This document shows positions 9,622 to 18,647 of a DNA stretch of 64,000 nt, piece after piece. Within the stretch, counting starts at the first letter, position 1. The number at the start of each line of letters is the position of its first letter. The notes beneath the pieces were generated by a model. The model saw nothing but the letters and a program-made list of their open reading frames with translations. It was not told the origin of the DNA and did no database searches. Made by a program: the position numbers and the translations under genes. This DNA comes from Exiguobacterium acetylicum (lineage in GTDB: Bacteria; Bacillota; Bacilli; Exiguobacteriales; Exiguobacteriaceae). The DNA lies in NCBI RefSeq assembly GCF_019890935.1, contig NZ_CP082333.1, forward strand, positions 956,001 to 1,020,000, read 5' to 3'.

Positions 9622-10198
9622 AGTTCCGATCCCGTTCATAGTAAGCGATCAACACACCGTTATCAAACGTGTGTCGTTTCGTGACGTTCCAAGTGAGAGG
9701 CGTCATTCCATTGTCGGGAAATAGACGTTTACCAGAACCAACGATGACCGGATAGTGGATCAATCGAAGTTCATCGATCAGATCAGCTTGATAAAGCGTA
9801 TGAACAAGTTGACTACTACCCCAGACGTGAAGCGGTGGTCCGTCTTGTTGTTTCAAGCGTGTTAGTTCTGAAGTCGGTTGATTCAAATATGTCGTCGGCT
9901 GCCAACGAATAGGTGGTGTATGTCGCGTAGCAACATACTTCATGGCACGATCGGCAACTGGCCAGATATGGGCATGGAGTGGCCAGTAACTCGACCATTG
10001 CTCGTAAGTCGCGCGACCGAGTAACAGGGCGCAATCCTCTTGCATCCATCCTCGGATGACCTGACCGATCTCAGGATGTTGAAATGGAGCAGTCCATCCC
10101 CCCTGTTCGAAGTCATTGCTCATGTCCTCATTCTTTCCGCTCGGTGCTTGAACGACACCGTCTAACGATAGATGTTCGAAAACGATGATTTTTCGCAT
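9620..10198 (-). CDS. Dihydrofolate reductase/RibD C-terminal family protein
   Basis: This is a 192-residue member of the RibD-C/DHFR-like fold, a group of NAD(P)H-dependent reductases whose substrates are mostly unknown. It starts MRKIIVFEHLSLDGVVQAP, the common opening of this group, and contains LLLGRATYEQW near residue 60 and LHVWGSSQLVHTLYQADLIDELRL near 120-145, then IVGSGKRLF. The ATG at 10198 is chosen because AAAGGAG precedes it; an upstream in-frame start lacks one. It stands alone on the minus strand. True DHFR or riboflavin activity is not implied. Confidence 0.85.
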   Translation of the reverse strand: MRKIIVFEHLSLDGVVQAPSGKNEDMSNDFEQGGWTAPFQHPEIGQVIRGWMQEDCALLLGRATYEQWSSYWPLHAHIWPVADRAMKYVATRHTPPIRWQPTTYLNQPTSELTRLKQQDGPPLHVWGSSQLVHTLYQADLIDELRLIHYPVIVGSGKRLFPDNGMTPLTWNVTKRHTFDNGVLIAYYERDRN

Positions 10199-10255
10199 GA
10201 AAGATCTCCTTTCGATTACGTTCTGCTTATAGCATACCGTAAAGCTAAAAATATA

Positions 10256-10269
10256 TAAAAGCGCTTGCA
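10256..10269. promoter_or_regulatory. Weak cre-like site (possible CcpA operator)
   Basis: TAAAAGCGCTTGCA differs from the cre pattern TGWAANCGNTNWCA at two positions. It lies eight bases upstream of the -35 of the non-coding RNA promoter and also in the 5' region of the minus-strand reductase gene. Confidence 0.35.
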
Positions 10270-10277
10270 AATAAATA

Positions 10278-10305
10278 TTGCATAAACTGAAATGTTTGTT
10301 ATAAT
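10278..10305 (+). promoter_or_regulatory. Sigma-A promoter of the large non-coding RNA
   Basis: TTGCAT at 10278-10283 and a perfect TATAAT at 10300-10305 are separated by 16 bases. Transcription would begin near 10312, exactly where a small hairpin (CCAAA/TTTGG) opens the structured region. Confidence 0.8.
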
Positions 10306-10311
10306 AAAGGT

Positions 10312-10868
10312 ACCAAATGATTTGGCAAGACGTCAGATGAACGTCGAGTCGACAAGGACTCCGGAAATCCTGTTGATGAACATCATCTCAGAACGCCGAC
10401 TGTAAATGGCTCAAGAATGCCGGACGACATTCTCTTGGTAGAAGTCGTACCAAGGTATCTTGTTCATTCTAGATGGGAAATCTCGAATGAATGGGAGCTT
10501 CCATGATTTCGAAGCTAGGGAAAAGTGGAAGGTAACGGATCGTCTAAAATGAAAAGTACAGTTCGTGAAAAGGAGTGTTGTCTAGCAGTGATTGTTAGCA
10601 ACCGAATGTTTGACTGCTTCAAGCGGATGACATTACGCTCCACCTAGGTCCCGAGTACAGTCAGATGATGGAACTGAAACACCATTCTATCGTTAGCCCG
10701 ATAGCCAGATCTGATTTCTTTCTACCTCTTCATTAAGAGGAACACCTAAGGTTTTGGAGTACACGAATAGTTCTAACTATGAGAGGAGTTCATCCGTAAG
10801 TGAAACCAATTTTATACGAGTAAAAGGTCCCGCGCTTGAAATGAGTTCAAGAGATGGGGACCTTTTTC
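10312..10868 (+). ncRNA. Large structured non-coding RNA (about 555 nt), OLE candidate
   Basis: The segment has its own strong promoter, no plausible protein-coding frame, and an intrinsic terminator. It is dense in local hairpins: GACGT/ACGTC (10329-10345), GAGTC/GACTC (10346-10361), CTTGGTA/TACCAAG (10434-10454), TTCATTC/GAATGAA enclosing AGAT/ATCT (10463-10491), AGCTTC/GAAGCT (10496-10516), GCAGT/ACTGC (10575-10617), TATCG/CGATA (10688-10703), CCTCTT/AAGAGG (10725-10740) and ATAGT/ACTAT (10767-10780). Size and position next to the folD-ispA-dxs-recN-spo0A cluster recall OLE RNA (about 610 nt, usually in this neighbourhood). No OLE-associated protein gene is visible nearby, so the class is a hypothesis. 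It does not show hallmarks of tmRNA, RNase P or SRP RNA. Confidence 0.75.
10825..10868. terminator. Terminator of the non-coding RNA
   Basis: AGGTCCC at 10825-10831 pairs with GGGACCT at 10857-10863, with an inner CTTGAA/TTCAAG stem (10835-10851). TTTTT follows on the plus strand and AAAA precedes, so it can also end the convergent DUF2627 transcript. Confidence 0.85.
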
Positions 10869-10873
10869 TGTGT

Positions 10874-11128
10874 TCATTTTTTTTGATAGCGGTCGGAGAC
10901 TTTTCCACGTTTTCGATCGCGATAAAAGACATATCCTGCGACAAATCCAATGCCACCCATCGCAAGAACCAAACCAACGAGACCTTGCAATACATATACG
11001 TAAGCCGCATCGCCTAAGTATTTAAACGGCACTTGCGCAATTAGAAAAACACTATCACGCATGAGCTTAATACCAATCGCGCCGATGATGCCGGGGATTA
11101 ATAATGAGAGCAAACCAATGATACGCAT
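10874..11128 (-). CDS. DUF2627 family small membrane protein (YqzF-like)
   Basis: An 84-residue membrane protein with hydrophobic segments at about residues 3-22 and 44-68 and a charged C-terminus. It matches DUF2627, encoded next to bkdR in Bacillus (yqzF), and the same neighbourhood is kept here with bkdR divergent. AAAGGAG lies nine bases before the ATG. Function is not known. It converges with the large non-coding RNA and shares its terminator. Confidence 0.75.
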   Translation of the reverse strand: MRIIGLLSLLIPGIIGAIGIKLMRDSVFLIAQVPFKYLGDAAYVYVLQGLVGLVLAMGGIGFVAGYVFYRDRKRGKVSDRYQKK

Positions 11129-11188
11129 AGGACGCCACTCCTTTCCAAGCGTATTGTATCAAAAAATCGATCGTTCTGCGAATCGGGT

Positions 11189-11217
11189 TTGCTTCCCTAT
11201 TTTATTCCGAGTACGAT
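11189..11217 (+). promoter_or_regulatory. Candidate sigma-A promoter of bkdR
   Basis: TTGCTT at 11189-11194 and TACGAT at 11212-11217 are separated by 17 bases, about 30 bases before the start codon region of the activator gene. Confidence 0.55.
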
Positions 11218-11250
11218 AGAAATGTAAGCAGTTTCAAAGGGGGAATTCAT

Positions 11251-12906
11251 ATGCATCATCTACTCGTCGTCGGGGCTGGTCAAGGGGGAACAGAAGTCCT
11301 GCATGCGTTTCAACGTTCACCATTATTAACAGTCATCGGTCTTGTCGATCCAAACATGGAGGCGCCTGGGGTGGCGCTTGCACGGCGTGCGGACATTCGG
11401 ATTGAAACGAACTGGTCAGCTTTTGAAGGAGCTGATGTCGATTTCATCATTGACGCTACAGGAGAAACTGGCGTACTTGAGCAATTGATTCATGATTTTC
11501 CGGGAGCGGCGGTCTTACCGGGTGAATTCATTAGAGTATTGCTTGAGCGATTGACTGAAAAAGAGAAAATGCTCGAAGCAATCATTCATTGTACGAGCGA
11601 GGCGATTTCTGTCGCCGATCAAGACGGACAGACGATGCTGATCAATCCGGCATATACGCGTATGACTGGATTCACGGAGCGAGACGTCGTCGGAAAACCG
11701 GCAAGTGCCGATATCGGAATGCAGGAATCCGTTCATTTGAAAGTCTTGAATACGGGCGAGAACGTTCGAGATGTTCGCATGAAGATCGGGCAAGATCAAC
11801 GCGATATCATCGTCAACGCGGCACCCGTCATCGTCGATGGACAAGTTCGCGGTTCCGTTGGGGTCATTCGGGATATTTCGGAAATGAAGGCACTCGCCAA
11901 AGAATTGAAGGCAGCGCGACAAAAAATCCGGACGCTCGAAGCCAAATATACATTCGATGATATCATCGCCGAGAGTGAAGCAATGCGCTTCGTCGTCGAT
12001 CAAGCAAAGCTTGCGGCAACGATGCCCGTCAACGTCTTGATTCGCGGTGAATCGGGAACCGGCAAGGAACTGTTTGCACATGCGATTCATGCAGCGAGCG
12101 AACGTAAATATGAACAATTCGTCCGCGTCAACTGTGCGGCAATCGCACCGACGTTACTCGAAAGTGAACTATTCGGGTACGAGGAAGGCGCCTTCTCAGG
12201 AGCGCGACGTGGTGGGAAGCGGGGATATTTCGAAGAAGCACATGGAGGTTCGCTATTCTTAGATGAGATTGGCGAACTACCACTCGACGTCCAGGCCAAA
12301 CTATTACGGGTGTTACAGGAAAATGAAGTCGTTCGCGTCGGTGGGACGAAGGCGATTCCAGTCGATGTCCGGATTATCGCGGCGACGAATGCGAATCTAG
12401 AACAAAAGATCATCATGAATGAGTTCCGAGAAGATCTCTACTACCGGATCAATCGGTTACCGATTCACATACCGGCACTACGTGAGCGACCGGATGATAT
12501 CGCACCATTGACCTTACACTTACTCCGTAAATTGAATCAAAGTTATGGACGATCGGTCGGACGGATCTCAGATGATGTACTCGAAGCAATGAAGAAGCAA
12601 CCGTGGAAAGGAAATGTCCGCGAGCTTGAAAATGTCATCGGTCGCGCGTTGATTTTTACGGATAAAACAGAAACCGTCTTACGAAAAGGTCATCTGCAGC
12701 TTGTCGTGCCACAAACAACGAAAGTTGCGACGAGACAGAAAAAGGAAATCAAACATTTATCGGACGAGATGTCACACGTCGAAGAACGGTTGATTCGGGA
12801 AGCGCTTACTGCCTTTAATGGCAACAAAACAGAAGCGGCGAAACAACTCGGGATTTCTCTTCGGGCACTTTATTACAAAGTGGAACGATTTAACATCTAT
12901 TCATGA
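11251..12906 (+). CDS. bkdR: Sigma-54-dependent activator of the bkd operon (BkdR-like)
   Basis: This bacterial enhancer-binding protein (551 residues) likely drives the -24/-12 promoter upstream of ptb. Residues 1-95 look like a nucleotide-binding Rossmann fold (VVGAGQGG at 6-13), residues about 105-215 a PAS domain, and 240-480 the AAA+ domain. The AAA+ domain has Walker A GESGTGKE (266-273), the sigma-54 contact loop written GAFSGA (313-318) instead of GAFTGA, and Walker B GGSLFLDEIGE (332-342). A Fis-type helix-turn-helix ends the protein (NKTEAAKQLGISLRALYYKV). It is shorter than B. subtilis BkdR (692). The inducer is presumably branched-chain amino acid status (family knowledge). The Rossmann-like module suggests a nucleotide or dinucleotide ligand (inference). 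Confidence 0.9.
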   Translation: MHHLLVVGAGQGGTEVLHAFQRSPLLTVIGLVDPNMEAPGVALARRADIRIETNWSAFEGADVDFIIDATGETGVLEQLIHDFPGAAVLPGEFIRVLLERLTEKEKMLEAIIHCTSEAISVADQDGQTMLINPAYTRMTGFTERDVVGKPASADIGMQESVHLKVLNTGENVRDVRMKIGQDQRDIIVNAAPVIVDGQVRGSVGVIRDISEMKALAKELKAARQKIRTLEAKYTFDDIIAESEAMRFVVDQAKLAATMPVNVLIRGESGTGKELFAHAIHAASERKYEQFVRVNCAAIAPTLLESELFGYEEGAFSGARRGGKRGYFEEAHGGSLFLDEIGELPLDVQAKLLRVLQENEVVRVGGTKAIPVDVRIIAATNANLEQKIIMNEFREDLYYRINRLPIHIPALRERPDDIAPLTLHLLRKLNQSYGRSVGRISDDVLEAMKKQPWKGNVRELENVIGRALIFTDKTETVLRKGHLQLVVPQTTKVATRQKKEIKHLSDEMSHVEERLIREALTAFNGNKTEAAKQLGISLRALYYKVERFNIYS

Positions 12907-12908
12907 AG

Positions 12909-12960
12909 CGCAAATTTTTGCGTGCAATATATTGCAAAAAATGCAAAAGCGTGCAAAATT
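12909..12960. promoter_or_regulatory. Palindromic upstream activating region for BkdR
   Basis: Two adjacent palindromes occur: CGCAAA-TT-TTTGCG at 12909-12922 and TGCAATATATTGCA at 12923-12936. Two more TGCAAAA half-sites follow at 12942-12948 and 12952-12958. They lie about 40-90 bases before the -24 element, the right place for an enhancer-binding protein. Binding by the adjacent BkdR-like protein is inference. Confidence 0.65.
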
Positions 12961-12997
12961 AAAGACGTTCTTGCTTAACCTACCGTCTCTTTTGAAT

Positions 12998-13013
12998 TGG
13001 CACGAAAATTGCT
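12998..13013 (+). promoter_or_regulatory. Sigma-54 (-24/-12) promoter of the bkd operon
   Basis: TGGCAC at 12998-13003, five bases, then TTGCT at 13009-13013: an exact fit to the sigma-54 consensus TGGCAC-N5-TTGCW. It lies 37 bases before the ptb start codon and directly downstream of the activator gene. Confidence 0.93.
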
Positions 13014-13050
13014 ATTACTATTTATGTATGACAGGTGAGGGGGGAATACG

Positions 13051-13971
13051 GTGAGATTCAGTGAAATGGTCGAGCAGGCAGCTCGACTCGAAGATTCCGT
13101 CGTTGCGATTGCAGCTGCGGATGACGAAGAAGTGATGGATGCTGTCGCATTAGCAATTGAGAACGATTTAGCGCGTTTTCATTTGTTCGGGGATGCGACA
13201 CGGATTCAGCAGATGATTCAAAAACGAGCATTACGAGAGTCACAGTTCGTGATCACGCATACTTCTACATCGCAAGAAGCGGCAGAACGTGCTGCTCATG
13301 CCGTTCGCAAAGGGGATGCGAGCGTCTTGATGAAAGGTCTTGTTCCGACAGCTACGTTCATGAAAGCTGTCTTGAACAAAGAAACGGGTTTGCGTTCAGG
13401 GAATGTCTTGTCGCATGTCGCCTTGTTCGAAGTACCGGGGCGTGAATCAGCGATCGGATTAACCGATGCAGCGATTCACATCCAACCGACACTCGAAGAC
13501 AAAGTGAAGATCATCGAAAACGGTGTCTCCGCCTTACGTGCTCTCGGATACGGCTTACCGAAAGTCGCAGTCTTAGCAGCTGTCGAAGTCGTCAATCCGA
13601 CGATGCAGGCGACGATTGATGCCGCACTTTTGACACAGATGAACCGACGTGGTCAAATCAAGGATTGCCTTGTAGACGGACCACTCGCACTCGACAATGC
13701 CGTAAATCTCGTCGCTGCCCAGCAAAAAGGATTGACGGGAGATGTAGCAGGTCAGGCGGATTTACTCGTCGTTCCGCAAATCGAAGTCGGAAACGTCATC
13801 TACAAATCACTTATGTATTTCGCACATGCCTCGGTTGCGGCGATTCTCGTCGGAGCGCGGGCGCCAGTCGTTTTGACTAGCCGTGCCGATACAGCAGAAG
13901 CAAAAATGTACTCACTAGCCTTTGCGCTATTAAATGCCCAACAGACGAAAAAAGTAAAACAAACAATTTGA
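13051..13971 (+). CDS. ptb: Phosphate butyryltransferase (branched-chain acyl)
   Basis: Converts butyryl-CoA or branched-chain acyl-CoA plus phosphate to acyl phosphate, coupling with the kinase encoded two genes downstream to yield ATP. The 306-residue protein belongs to the phosphotransacetylase family: [20 protein letters not shown] near residues 90-110, VALFEVPG, and the C-terminal [19 protein letters not shown] near 232-250. Start codon is GTG with GAGGGGGGAA upstream. It is the first gene of the sigma-54-dependent operon. Confidence 0.93.
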   Translation: MRFSEMVEQAARLEDSVVAIAAADDEEVMDAVALAIENDLARFHLFGDATRIQQMIQKRALRESQFVITHTSTSQEAAERAAHAVRKGDASVLMKGLVPTATFMKAVLNKETGLRSGNVLSHVALFEVPGRESAIGLTDAAIHIQPTLEDKVKIIENGVSALRALGYGLPKVAVLAAVEVVNPTMQATIDAALLTQMNRRGQIKDCLVDGPLALDNAVNLVAAQQKGLTGDVAGQADLLVVPQIEVGNVIYKSLMYFAHASVAAILVGARAPVVLTSRADTAEAKMYSLAFALLNAQQTKKVKQTI

Positions 13972-13984
13972 GGAGGAACTTAAA

Positions 13985-15109
13985 ATGGTCGAAACAAACG
14001 TAGAATCACGCTTCAGCATCTTTGAAACAATGGAGATGGAAGATTACGAACAAGTCGTTTTTTGCCACGATAAAGTATCAGGACTAAAAGCAATCATCGC
14101 GATTCATGACACGACACTCGGACCGGCACTCGGTGGACTTCGCATGTGGAACTATGCATCAGACGAAGAGGCATTGATTGATGCGCTTCGTTTATCAAAA
14201 GGGATGACATATAAGAACGCAGCCGCTGGATTAAACCTTGGTGGTGGTAAAGCGGTCATCATCGGCGATGCGAAGACACAAAAGTCAGAAGCACTCTTCC
14301 GGGCATTCGGACGTTACGTCCAGTCACTGAACGGTCGTTACATCACAGCAGAAGATGTCAATACGACAGTTGCAGACATGGATTACATCCACATGGAGAC
14401 AGATTTCGTTACTGGTGTCAGCCCAGCATTCGGATCAAGTGGTAACCCATCACCGGTTACGGCATACGGTGTCTATCGTGGGATGAAAGCAGCGGCAAAA
14501 GAAGTGTACGGAACAGATTCACTTGGTGGAAAAACGATTGCGATCCAAGGTGTCGGTAACGTTGCCTTCAATCTATGCCGTCATTTACATGAAGAAGGGG
14601 CGAAACTGATCGTCACGGACATCAACCAAGAAGCACTTCAACGTGCAGAAGAAGCGTTTGGTGCCTTGATCGTCGCACCAGAAGACATCTACAGTGTCGA
14701 AGCGGATATCTTTGCGCCATGTGCCCTCGGTGCGACATTAAACGACGAGACAATTCCCCAATTGAAAGTCAAGATCATCGCTGGTGCAGCAAATAACCAA
14801 CTCAAAGAAGACCGTCACGGTGACATGCTTGAAGAACGCGATATCTTATACGTACCAGACTTCGTCATCAATGCCGGTGGTGTCATCAACGTTGCCGATG
14901 AACTCGACGGATACAACCGTGATCGTGCTATGAAAAAAGTTGAACTCGTCTATGATGCGGTCACGAAAGTGTTCGAAATCGCAAAACGCGATCATTTACC
15001 GACATACCGTGCGGCTGAGAAAATGGCAGAAGAGCGCATCGCGACGATGCGTAGTGCCCGCAGTCAGTTCCTGCGTCGTGATAAAAACATTCTAGGATCA
15101 CGCGGCTGA
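13985..15109 (+). CDS. bcd: Leucine dehydrogenase
   Basis: NAD-dependent deamination of leucine, isoleucine and valine to the 2-keto acids used by the BKD complex. The 374-residue Glu/Leu/Phe/Val dehydrogenase shows the glycine-rich catalytic-lysine motif [15 protein letters not shown] (about 80-94), the Rossmann segment [14 protein letters not shown] (about 180-193), and [11 protein letters not shown] near 240. It has a ten-residue N-terminal extension over B. subtilis Bcd (364). The start at 13985 is supported by GAGGAGGAACTTAAA. Confidence 0.96.
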   Translation: MVETNVESRFSIFETMEMEDYEQVVFCHDKVSGLKAIIAIHDTTLGPALGGLRMWNYASDEEALIDALRLSKGMTYKNAAAGLNLGGGKAVIIGDAKTQKSEALFRAFGRYVQSLNGRYITAEDVNTTVADMDYIHMETDFVTGVSPAFGSSGNPSPVTAYGVYRGMKAAAKEVYGTDSLGGKTIAIQGVGNVAFNLCRHLHEEGAKLIVTDINQEALQRAEEAFGALIVAPEDIYSVEADIFAPCALGATLNDETIPQLKVKIIAGAANNQLKEDRHGDMLEERDILYVPDFVINAGGVINVADELDGYNRDRAMKKVELVYDAVTKVFEIAKRDHLPTYRAAEKMAEERIATMRSARSQFLRRDKNILGSRG

Positions 15110-15125
15110 TCAGAGGAGGATATCC

Positions 15126-16229
15126 ATGAGCGAACGTATTTTAACGATCAATCCCGGTTCGACGTCGACGAAGATCGGTATCTTCGAAGGAGCGAACCAG
15201 GTGTTCACGAAGACGTTACGCCATCCAGCGGAGGCGGTCGGAGGACCGCTTCCAGCACAGCTGGAGATGCGTCGTCATGTGTTACTCGAAGTGTTAGCTG
15301 AAGAACAGATTAATTTGAAAGCGCTTACCGCTGTCGTGGGACGCGGAGGACTACTCCGACCACTCGTCAGCGGTACGTACGCCGTCAATCGGGAAATGCG
15401 AGAAGACTTACTCAGCGGTATTTTTGGCGTCCATGCCTCGAATCTCGGTGGACTCCTTGCGGATGAGATTGCTCGGACACTCGACATCCCATCGTTCATC
15501 GTTGATCCAGTCGTCGTTGACGAACTCGAGCCGATTGCGCGGATTACAGGCTTACCTGAACTTGAACGAAAGAGTATTTTCCATGCTTTAAATCAAAAAG
15601 CTGTCGCGAAGCGGTACGCGAAGGAAATCGGACGTCCCTATGAGGAACTGCGCCTGATCATCGCACACATGGGCGGTGGGATTACGGTCGGTGCGCACCA
15701 AGAGGGGCGTGTCATCGATGTCAATAACGGACTCGATGGAGAAGGACCGTTTTCGCCAGAACGAAGCGGATCGCTACCTGTTGGTCAACTAGTAGAACTA
15801 TGTTATAGTACCAAGTATAAACTTGAAGAGATGAAGCGTCTGGTCGTTGGGTCAGGCGGACTTGTCGCGCACTTGGGAACGTTTGACGCGATCGAGATCG
15901 AGCGCCGGATTGAAGAAGGCGACGAAAAATCGGCATTGTTATATGACGCGATGGCGTACCGGATCGCAAAAGAGATCGCTGGTCAAAGTGCTGTCTTGTT
16001 CGGTCAGATCGACGCGATCATTCTAACAGGCGGACTTGCCTATAGTGATCGGTTGACGCGTGCGATCGAAGAACGCATCGCCCACCTCGGTCAAGTCGTA
16101 CGTAGTCCTGGTGAAGATGAGTTGCAGGCGCTCGCAGAAGGAGTGTTGCGTGTCTTACGTGGGGAAGAAGAAGTTAAGGAATATGGAGGCGAACCAACAT
16201 GGCTAGAGAATTCGACGTCGTTGTCCTAG
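15126..16229 (+). CDS. buk: Butyrate kinase (branched-chain acid kinase)
   Basis: Forms branched-chain fatty acid and ATP from the acyl phosphate made by Ptb; the acids also prime branched membrane lipids. It is a 367-residue ASKHA kinase with [15 protein letters not shown] near residue 5, [11 protein letters not shown] near 69, and [23 protein letters not shown] near 180-200. Its last 31 bases overlap the start of lpdV, implying coupled translation. Confidence 0.95.
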   Translation: MSERILTINPGSTSTKIGIFEGANQVFTKTLRHPAEAVGGPLPAQLEMRRHVLLEVLAEEQINLKALTAVVGRGGLLRPLVSGTYAVNREMREDLLSGIFGVHASNLGGLLADEIARTLDIPSFIVDPVVVDELEPIARITGLPELERKSIFHALNQKAVAKRYAKEIGRPYEELRLIIAHMGGGITVGAHQEGRVIDVNNGLDGEGPFSPERSGSLPVGQLVELCYSTKYKLEEMKRLVVGSGGLVAHLGTFDAIEIERRIEEGDEKSALLYDAMAYRIAKEIAGQSAVLFGQIDAIILTGGLAYSDRLTRAIEERIAHLGQVVRSPGEDELQALAEGVLRVLRGEEEVKEYGGEPTWLENSTSLS

Positions 16230-17620
16230 GTGGTGGACCCGGTGGATATGTCGCCGCGATCCGTGCGGCACAAGCCGGGAAGTCGGTAGCAATCGTGGAA
16301 CAAGGAAAATTAGGCGGGACATGCTTACATCGTGGCTGTATCCCATCTAAAGCCTTTTTGAAATCAGCAGCAGTCTATCAGACGGTCAAACACGCTGCTA
16401 CATATGGCGTGGACGTACCGGAATCGTTTTTACGATTCGAACAGGTCAAACAACGTAAACAAGAGATCGTAGATGGATTAGAGGCAGGCATTCAGCATCT
16501 GATGAAAAAAGGAAAGATTGAAGTCTTTCATGGTCGGGGTTCGATTCTTGGACCAAGTATCTTTTCACCAATGCCGGGAACAATCAGCGTCGAGCCGGAA
16601 GAAGGCGAAGGCGAGTTGATCCTTCCGCGTCAATTGATCGTCGCGACAGGGTCGCGTCCACGTCCATTGAACGGACTCGCTTTTGATTCAGAGTATGTCC
16701 TCAGCTCGGATGATGCACTCGATATGGCAGATTTGCCAAAGTCGATCGTCATCATCGGTGGCGGTGTCATCGGTGTCGAATGGGCATCGATGTTGACGGA
16801 TTTTGACGTCGCAGTAACGGTCGTTGAATTCAGTGACCGGATTTTACCGACGGAAGATGCGGCAGTCAGTCGTGAAGTCGCTCGTCAATTGAAAAAGCGG
16901 GGCGTCAAGATTCATACCGGCGCAGCTGCACAAAGTAACACGTTCCGGATGTCAGAAGACGGTGTCTCGATCGCGATCGACCGTAACGGAGAACAAACGA
17001 CGCTTGAAGCGGATAAATTGCTTGTCGCAATCGGTCGAATGGCGAACGTCGAAGGCATTGGGATTGAAAACACGAATATCGTCGTCGAAAATGGCTTCAT
17101 CCAAGTAGATGACCATTTCCGGACGAAGGATCAACATATCTATGCGATTGGGGATGTCATCGGTCGCTTACAACTGGCGCACGTTGCGTCAGCAGAAGGT
17201 GTCAAAGCGGTCGAGGCGATCGTAAACGGAACGACGACACCACTTGAGTATGCGTTCGTACCACGTTGTATCTACAGCGTACCGGAAGCGGCATCGGTCG
17301 GTTTGACGGAAGACGAAGCGAAACGTGCCGGAATGGACGTTAAGGTCGGAAGCTTCTCATTCAACGGATTAGGGAAAGCGCGGATCGAAGGAGAAGCGGC
17401 AGGCTTCATCAAGCTCGTCTCCGATGCGAAGACAGATGATCTCGTCGGCGTCCACATCGTCGGACCAAAAGCAACGGAACTGATCAGTGAAGGTGGATTA
17501 GCGCTCGTACTCAATGCAACGGCATGGGAAGTCGGACAGCTCGTGCATCCGCACCCGGCCTTGTCAGAAGCATTCGGAGAAGCAGCACTTGCCGTCGACG
17601 GACTTGCGGTTCACGCCTAA
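16199..17620 (+). CDS. lpdV: Dihydrolipoyl dehydrogenase, BKD E3 component
   Basis: FAD enzyme that reoxidises the lipoyl arm of the branched-chain dehydrogenase complex. The 473-residue protein has [18 protein letters not shown] near residue 8 and the redox disulfide [13 protein letters not shown] near 39-51. A second dinucleotide site [12 protein letters not shown] is near 183, followed by the active-site [13 protein letters not shown] near the C-terminus. It overlaps buk by 31 bases; GGAGG precedes its ATG. Confidence 0.95.
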   Translation: MAREFDVVVLGGGPGGYVAAIRAAQAGKSVAIVEQGKLGGTCLHRGCIPSKAFLKSAAVYQTVKHAATYGVDVPESFLRFEQVKQRKQEIVDGLEAGIQHLMKKGKIEVFHGRGSILGPSIFSPMPGTISVEPEEGEGELILPRQLIVATGSRPRPLNGLAFDSEYVLSSDDALDMADLPKSIVIIGGGVIGVEWASMLTDFDVAVTVVEFSDRILPTEDAAVSREVARQLKKRGVKIHTGAAAQSNTFRMSEDGVSIAIDRNGEQTTLEADKLLVAIGRMANVEGIGIENTNIVVENGFIQVDDHFRTKDQHIYAIGDVIGRLQLAHVASAEGVKAVEAIVNGTTTPLEYAFVPRCIYSVPEAASVGLTEDEAKRAGMDVKVGSFSFNGLGKARIEGEAAGFIKLVSDAKTDDLVGVHIVGPKATELISEGGLALVLNATAWEVGQLVHPHPALSEAFGEAALAVDGLAVHA

Positions 17621-17633
17621 GGAGGAATTACGG

Positions 17634-18647
17634 ATGGAAAAAATAGAATTCAAAGAATTAGTAGAACTCGGATTAACGGAACAGGACGCGATTCAGATGT
17701 TCGAAACGATGGTCCGTGCGCGGAAGATCGACGAACGGATGTGGAAATTGAACCGAGCGGGTAAAATTCCTTTCCTCGTCTCATGTCAAGGACAAGAAGC
17801 GGCTCAAGTCGGTGCAGCGTTCGCTCTTGAAAAAGGAACGGACTACATTTTGCCGTATTACCGTGATTTAGGTGTCGTCTTGCACTTCGGTCAAACGTCA
17901 CGCGATATCATGCTGTCGGCATTCGCAAAGGCAGAAGATCCGAACTCAGGTGGTCGTCAAATGCCAGGACACTACGGTTCACGTGCCTTGAATATCGTCA
18001 CGGGTTCAAGTCCGGTTACGACACAAGTCCCACATGCTGTCGGGATCGCACTTGCTGCGAAGATGCGTAAGGAACCACTCGTTGCTTACGTCTCGTTCGG
18101 AGAGGGCTCTTCAAACCAAGGAGACTTCCATGAAGGGGCGAACTTCGCCGGAATTCATAAGCTCCCGGTCATCTTGTTCTGTGAAAACAATAAATACGCG
18201 ATCTCGACACCTCTCTCAAAACAGCTGTCGGCGAAACACGTCGCTGATCGTGCGATCGGCTACGGAATGCCTGGTTATACGGTGGACGGCATCGATCCAC
18301 TCGCTGTCTATAAGGTCGTCAAGGAAGCACGTGAGCGCGGATTACGGGGAGAAGGTCCGACCTTGATTGAAGTTGAAGTCGAACGCCTCGTGCCACACTC
18401 ATCGGATGATGACGATAAATCATACCGTTCTGCTGAAGAACTCGATGCCTTAAAAGCACGTGACGGCATCAAACTCTTCCGGGCACGTCTGATCGAAATG
18501 GGCGTCCTGACGGAAGAGTCAGCGACTGAAATCGAACAAGCGATGGAAAAAGAAGTCGATGAAGCAACGGCTTATGCGGAAGCAGCGGCTTACGATGCGC
18601 CAGAAAATGCATTACGTTACGTGTACGACGAGGAGGAAACGAAATGA
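17634..18647 (+). CDS. bkdAA: Branched-chain 2-oxoacid dehydrogenase E1 alpha
   Basis: ThDP-dependent alpha subunit of the E1 decarboxylase for 2-ketoisovalerate and relatives. The 337-residue protein has GRQMPGHYGSR near 104-114, the substrate-entry SSPVTTQVPHAVG near 122, and the ThDP-binding segment from SFGEGSSNQGDFHEG to FCENNKYAIS (about 145-188). The phosphorylation-loop-like region HSSDDDDKSYRS follows. Start 17634 is preceded by AAGGAGG; a longer in-frame reading into lpdV is rejected. The stop overlaps bkdAB (ATGA). Confidence 0.95.
   Translation: MEKIEFKELVELGLTEQDAIQMFETMVRARKIDERMWKLNRAGKIPFLVSCQGQEAAQVGAAFALEKGTDYILPYYRDLGVVLHFGQTSRDIMLSAFAKAEDPNSGGRQMPGHYGSRALNIVTGSSPVTTQVPHAVGIALAAKMRKEPLVAYVSFGEGSSNQGDFHEGANFAGIHKLPVILFCENNKYAISTPLSKQLSAKHVADRAIGYGMPGYTVDGIDPLAVYKVVKEARERGLRGEGPTLIEVEVERLVPHSSDDDDKSYRSAEELDALKARDGIKLFRARLIEMGVLTEESATEIEQAMEKEVDEATAYAEAAAYDAPENALRYVYDEEETK

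Noticed and set aside
10312-10868. Group I or II intron, tmRNA, RNase P RNA or SRP RNA
   Set aside because: No domain V-like hairpin, no tag-coding segment, no GAGGAAAGUCC-type or SRP Alu motifs were found.
10754-11017. 87-codon plus-strand frame across the end of the large RNA and DUF2627
   Set aside because: It crosses the intrinsic terminator, is antisense to DUF2627, and its composition is unlike a protein.
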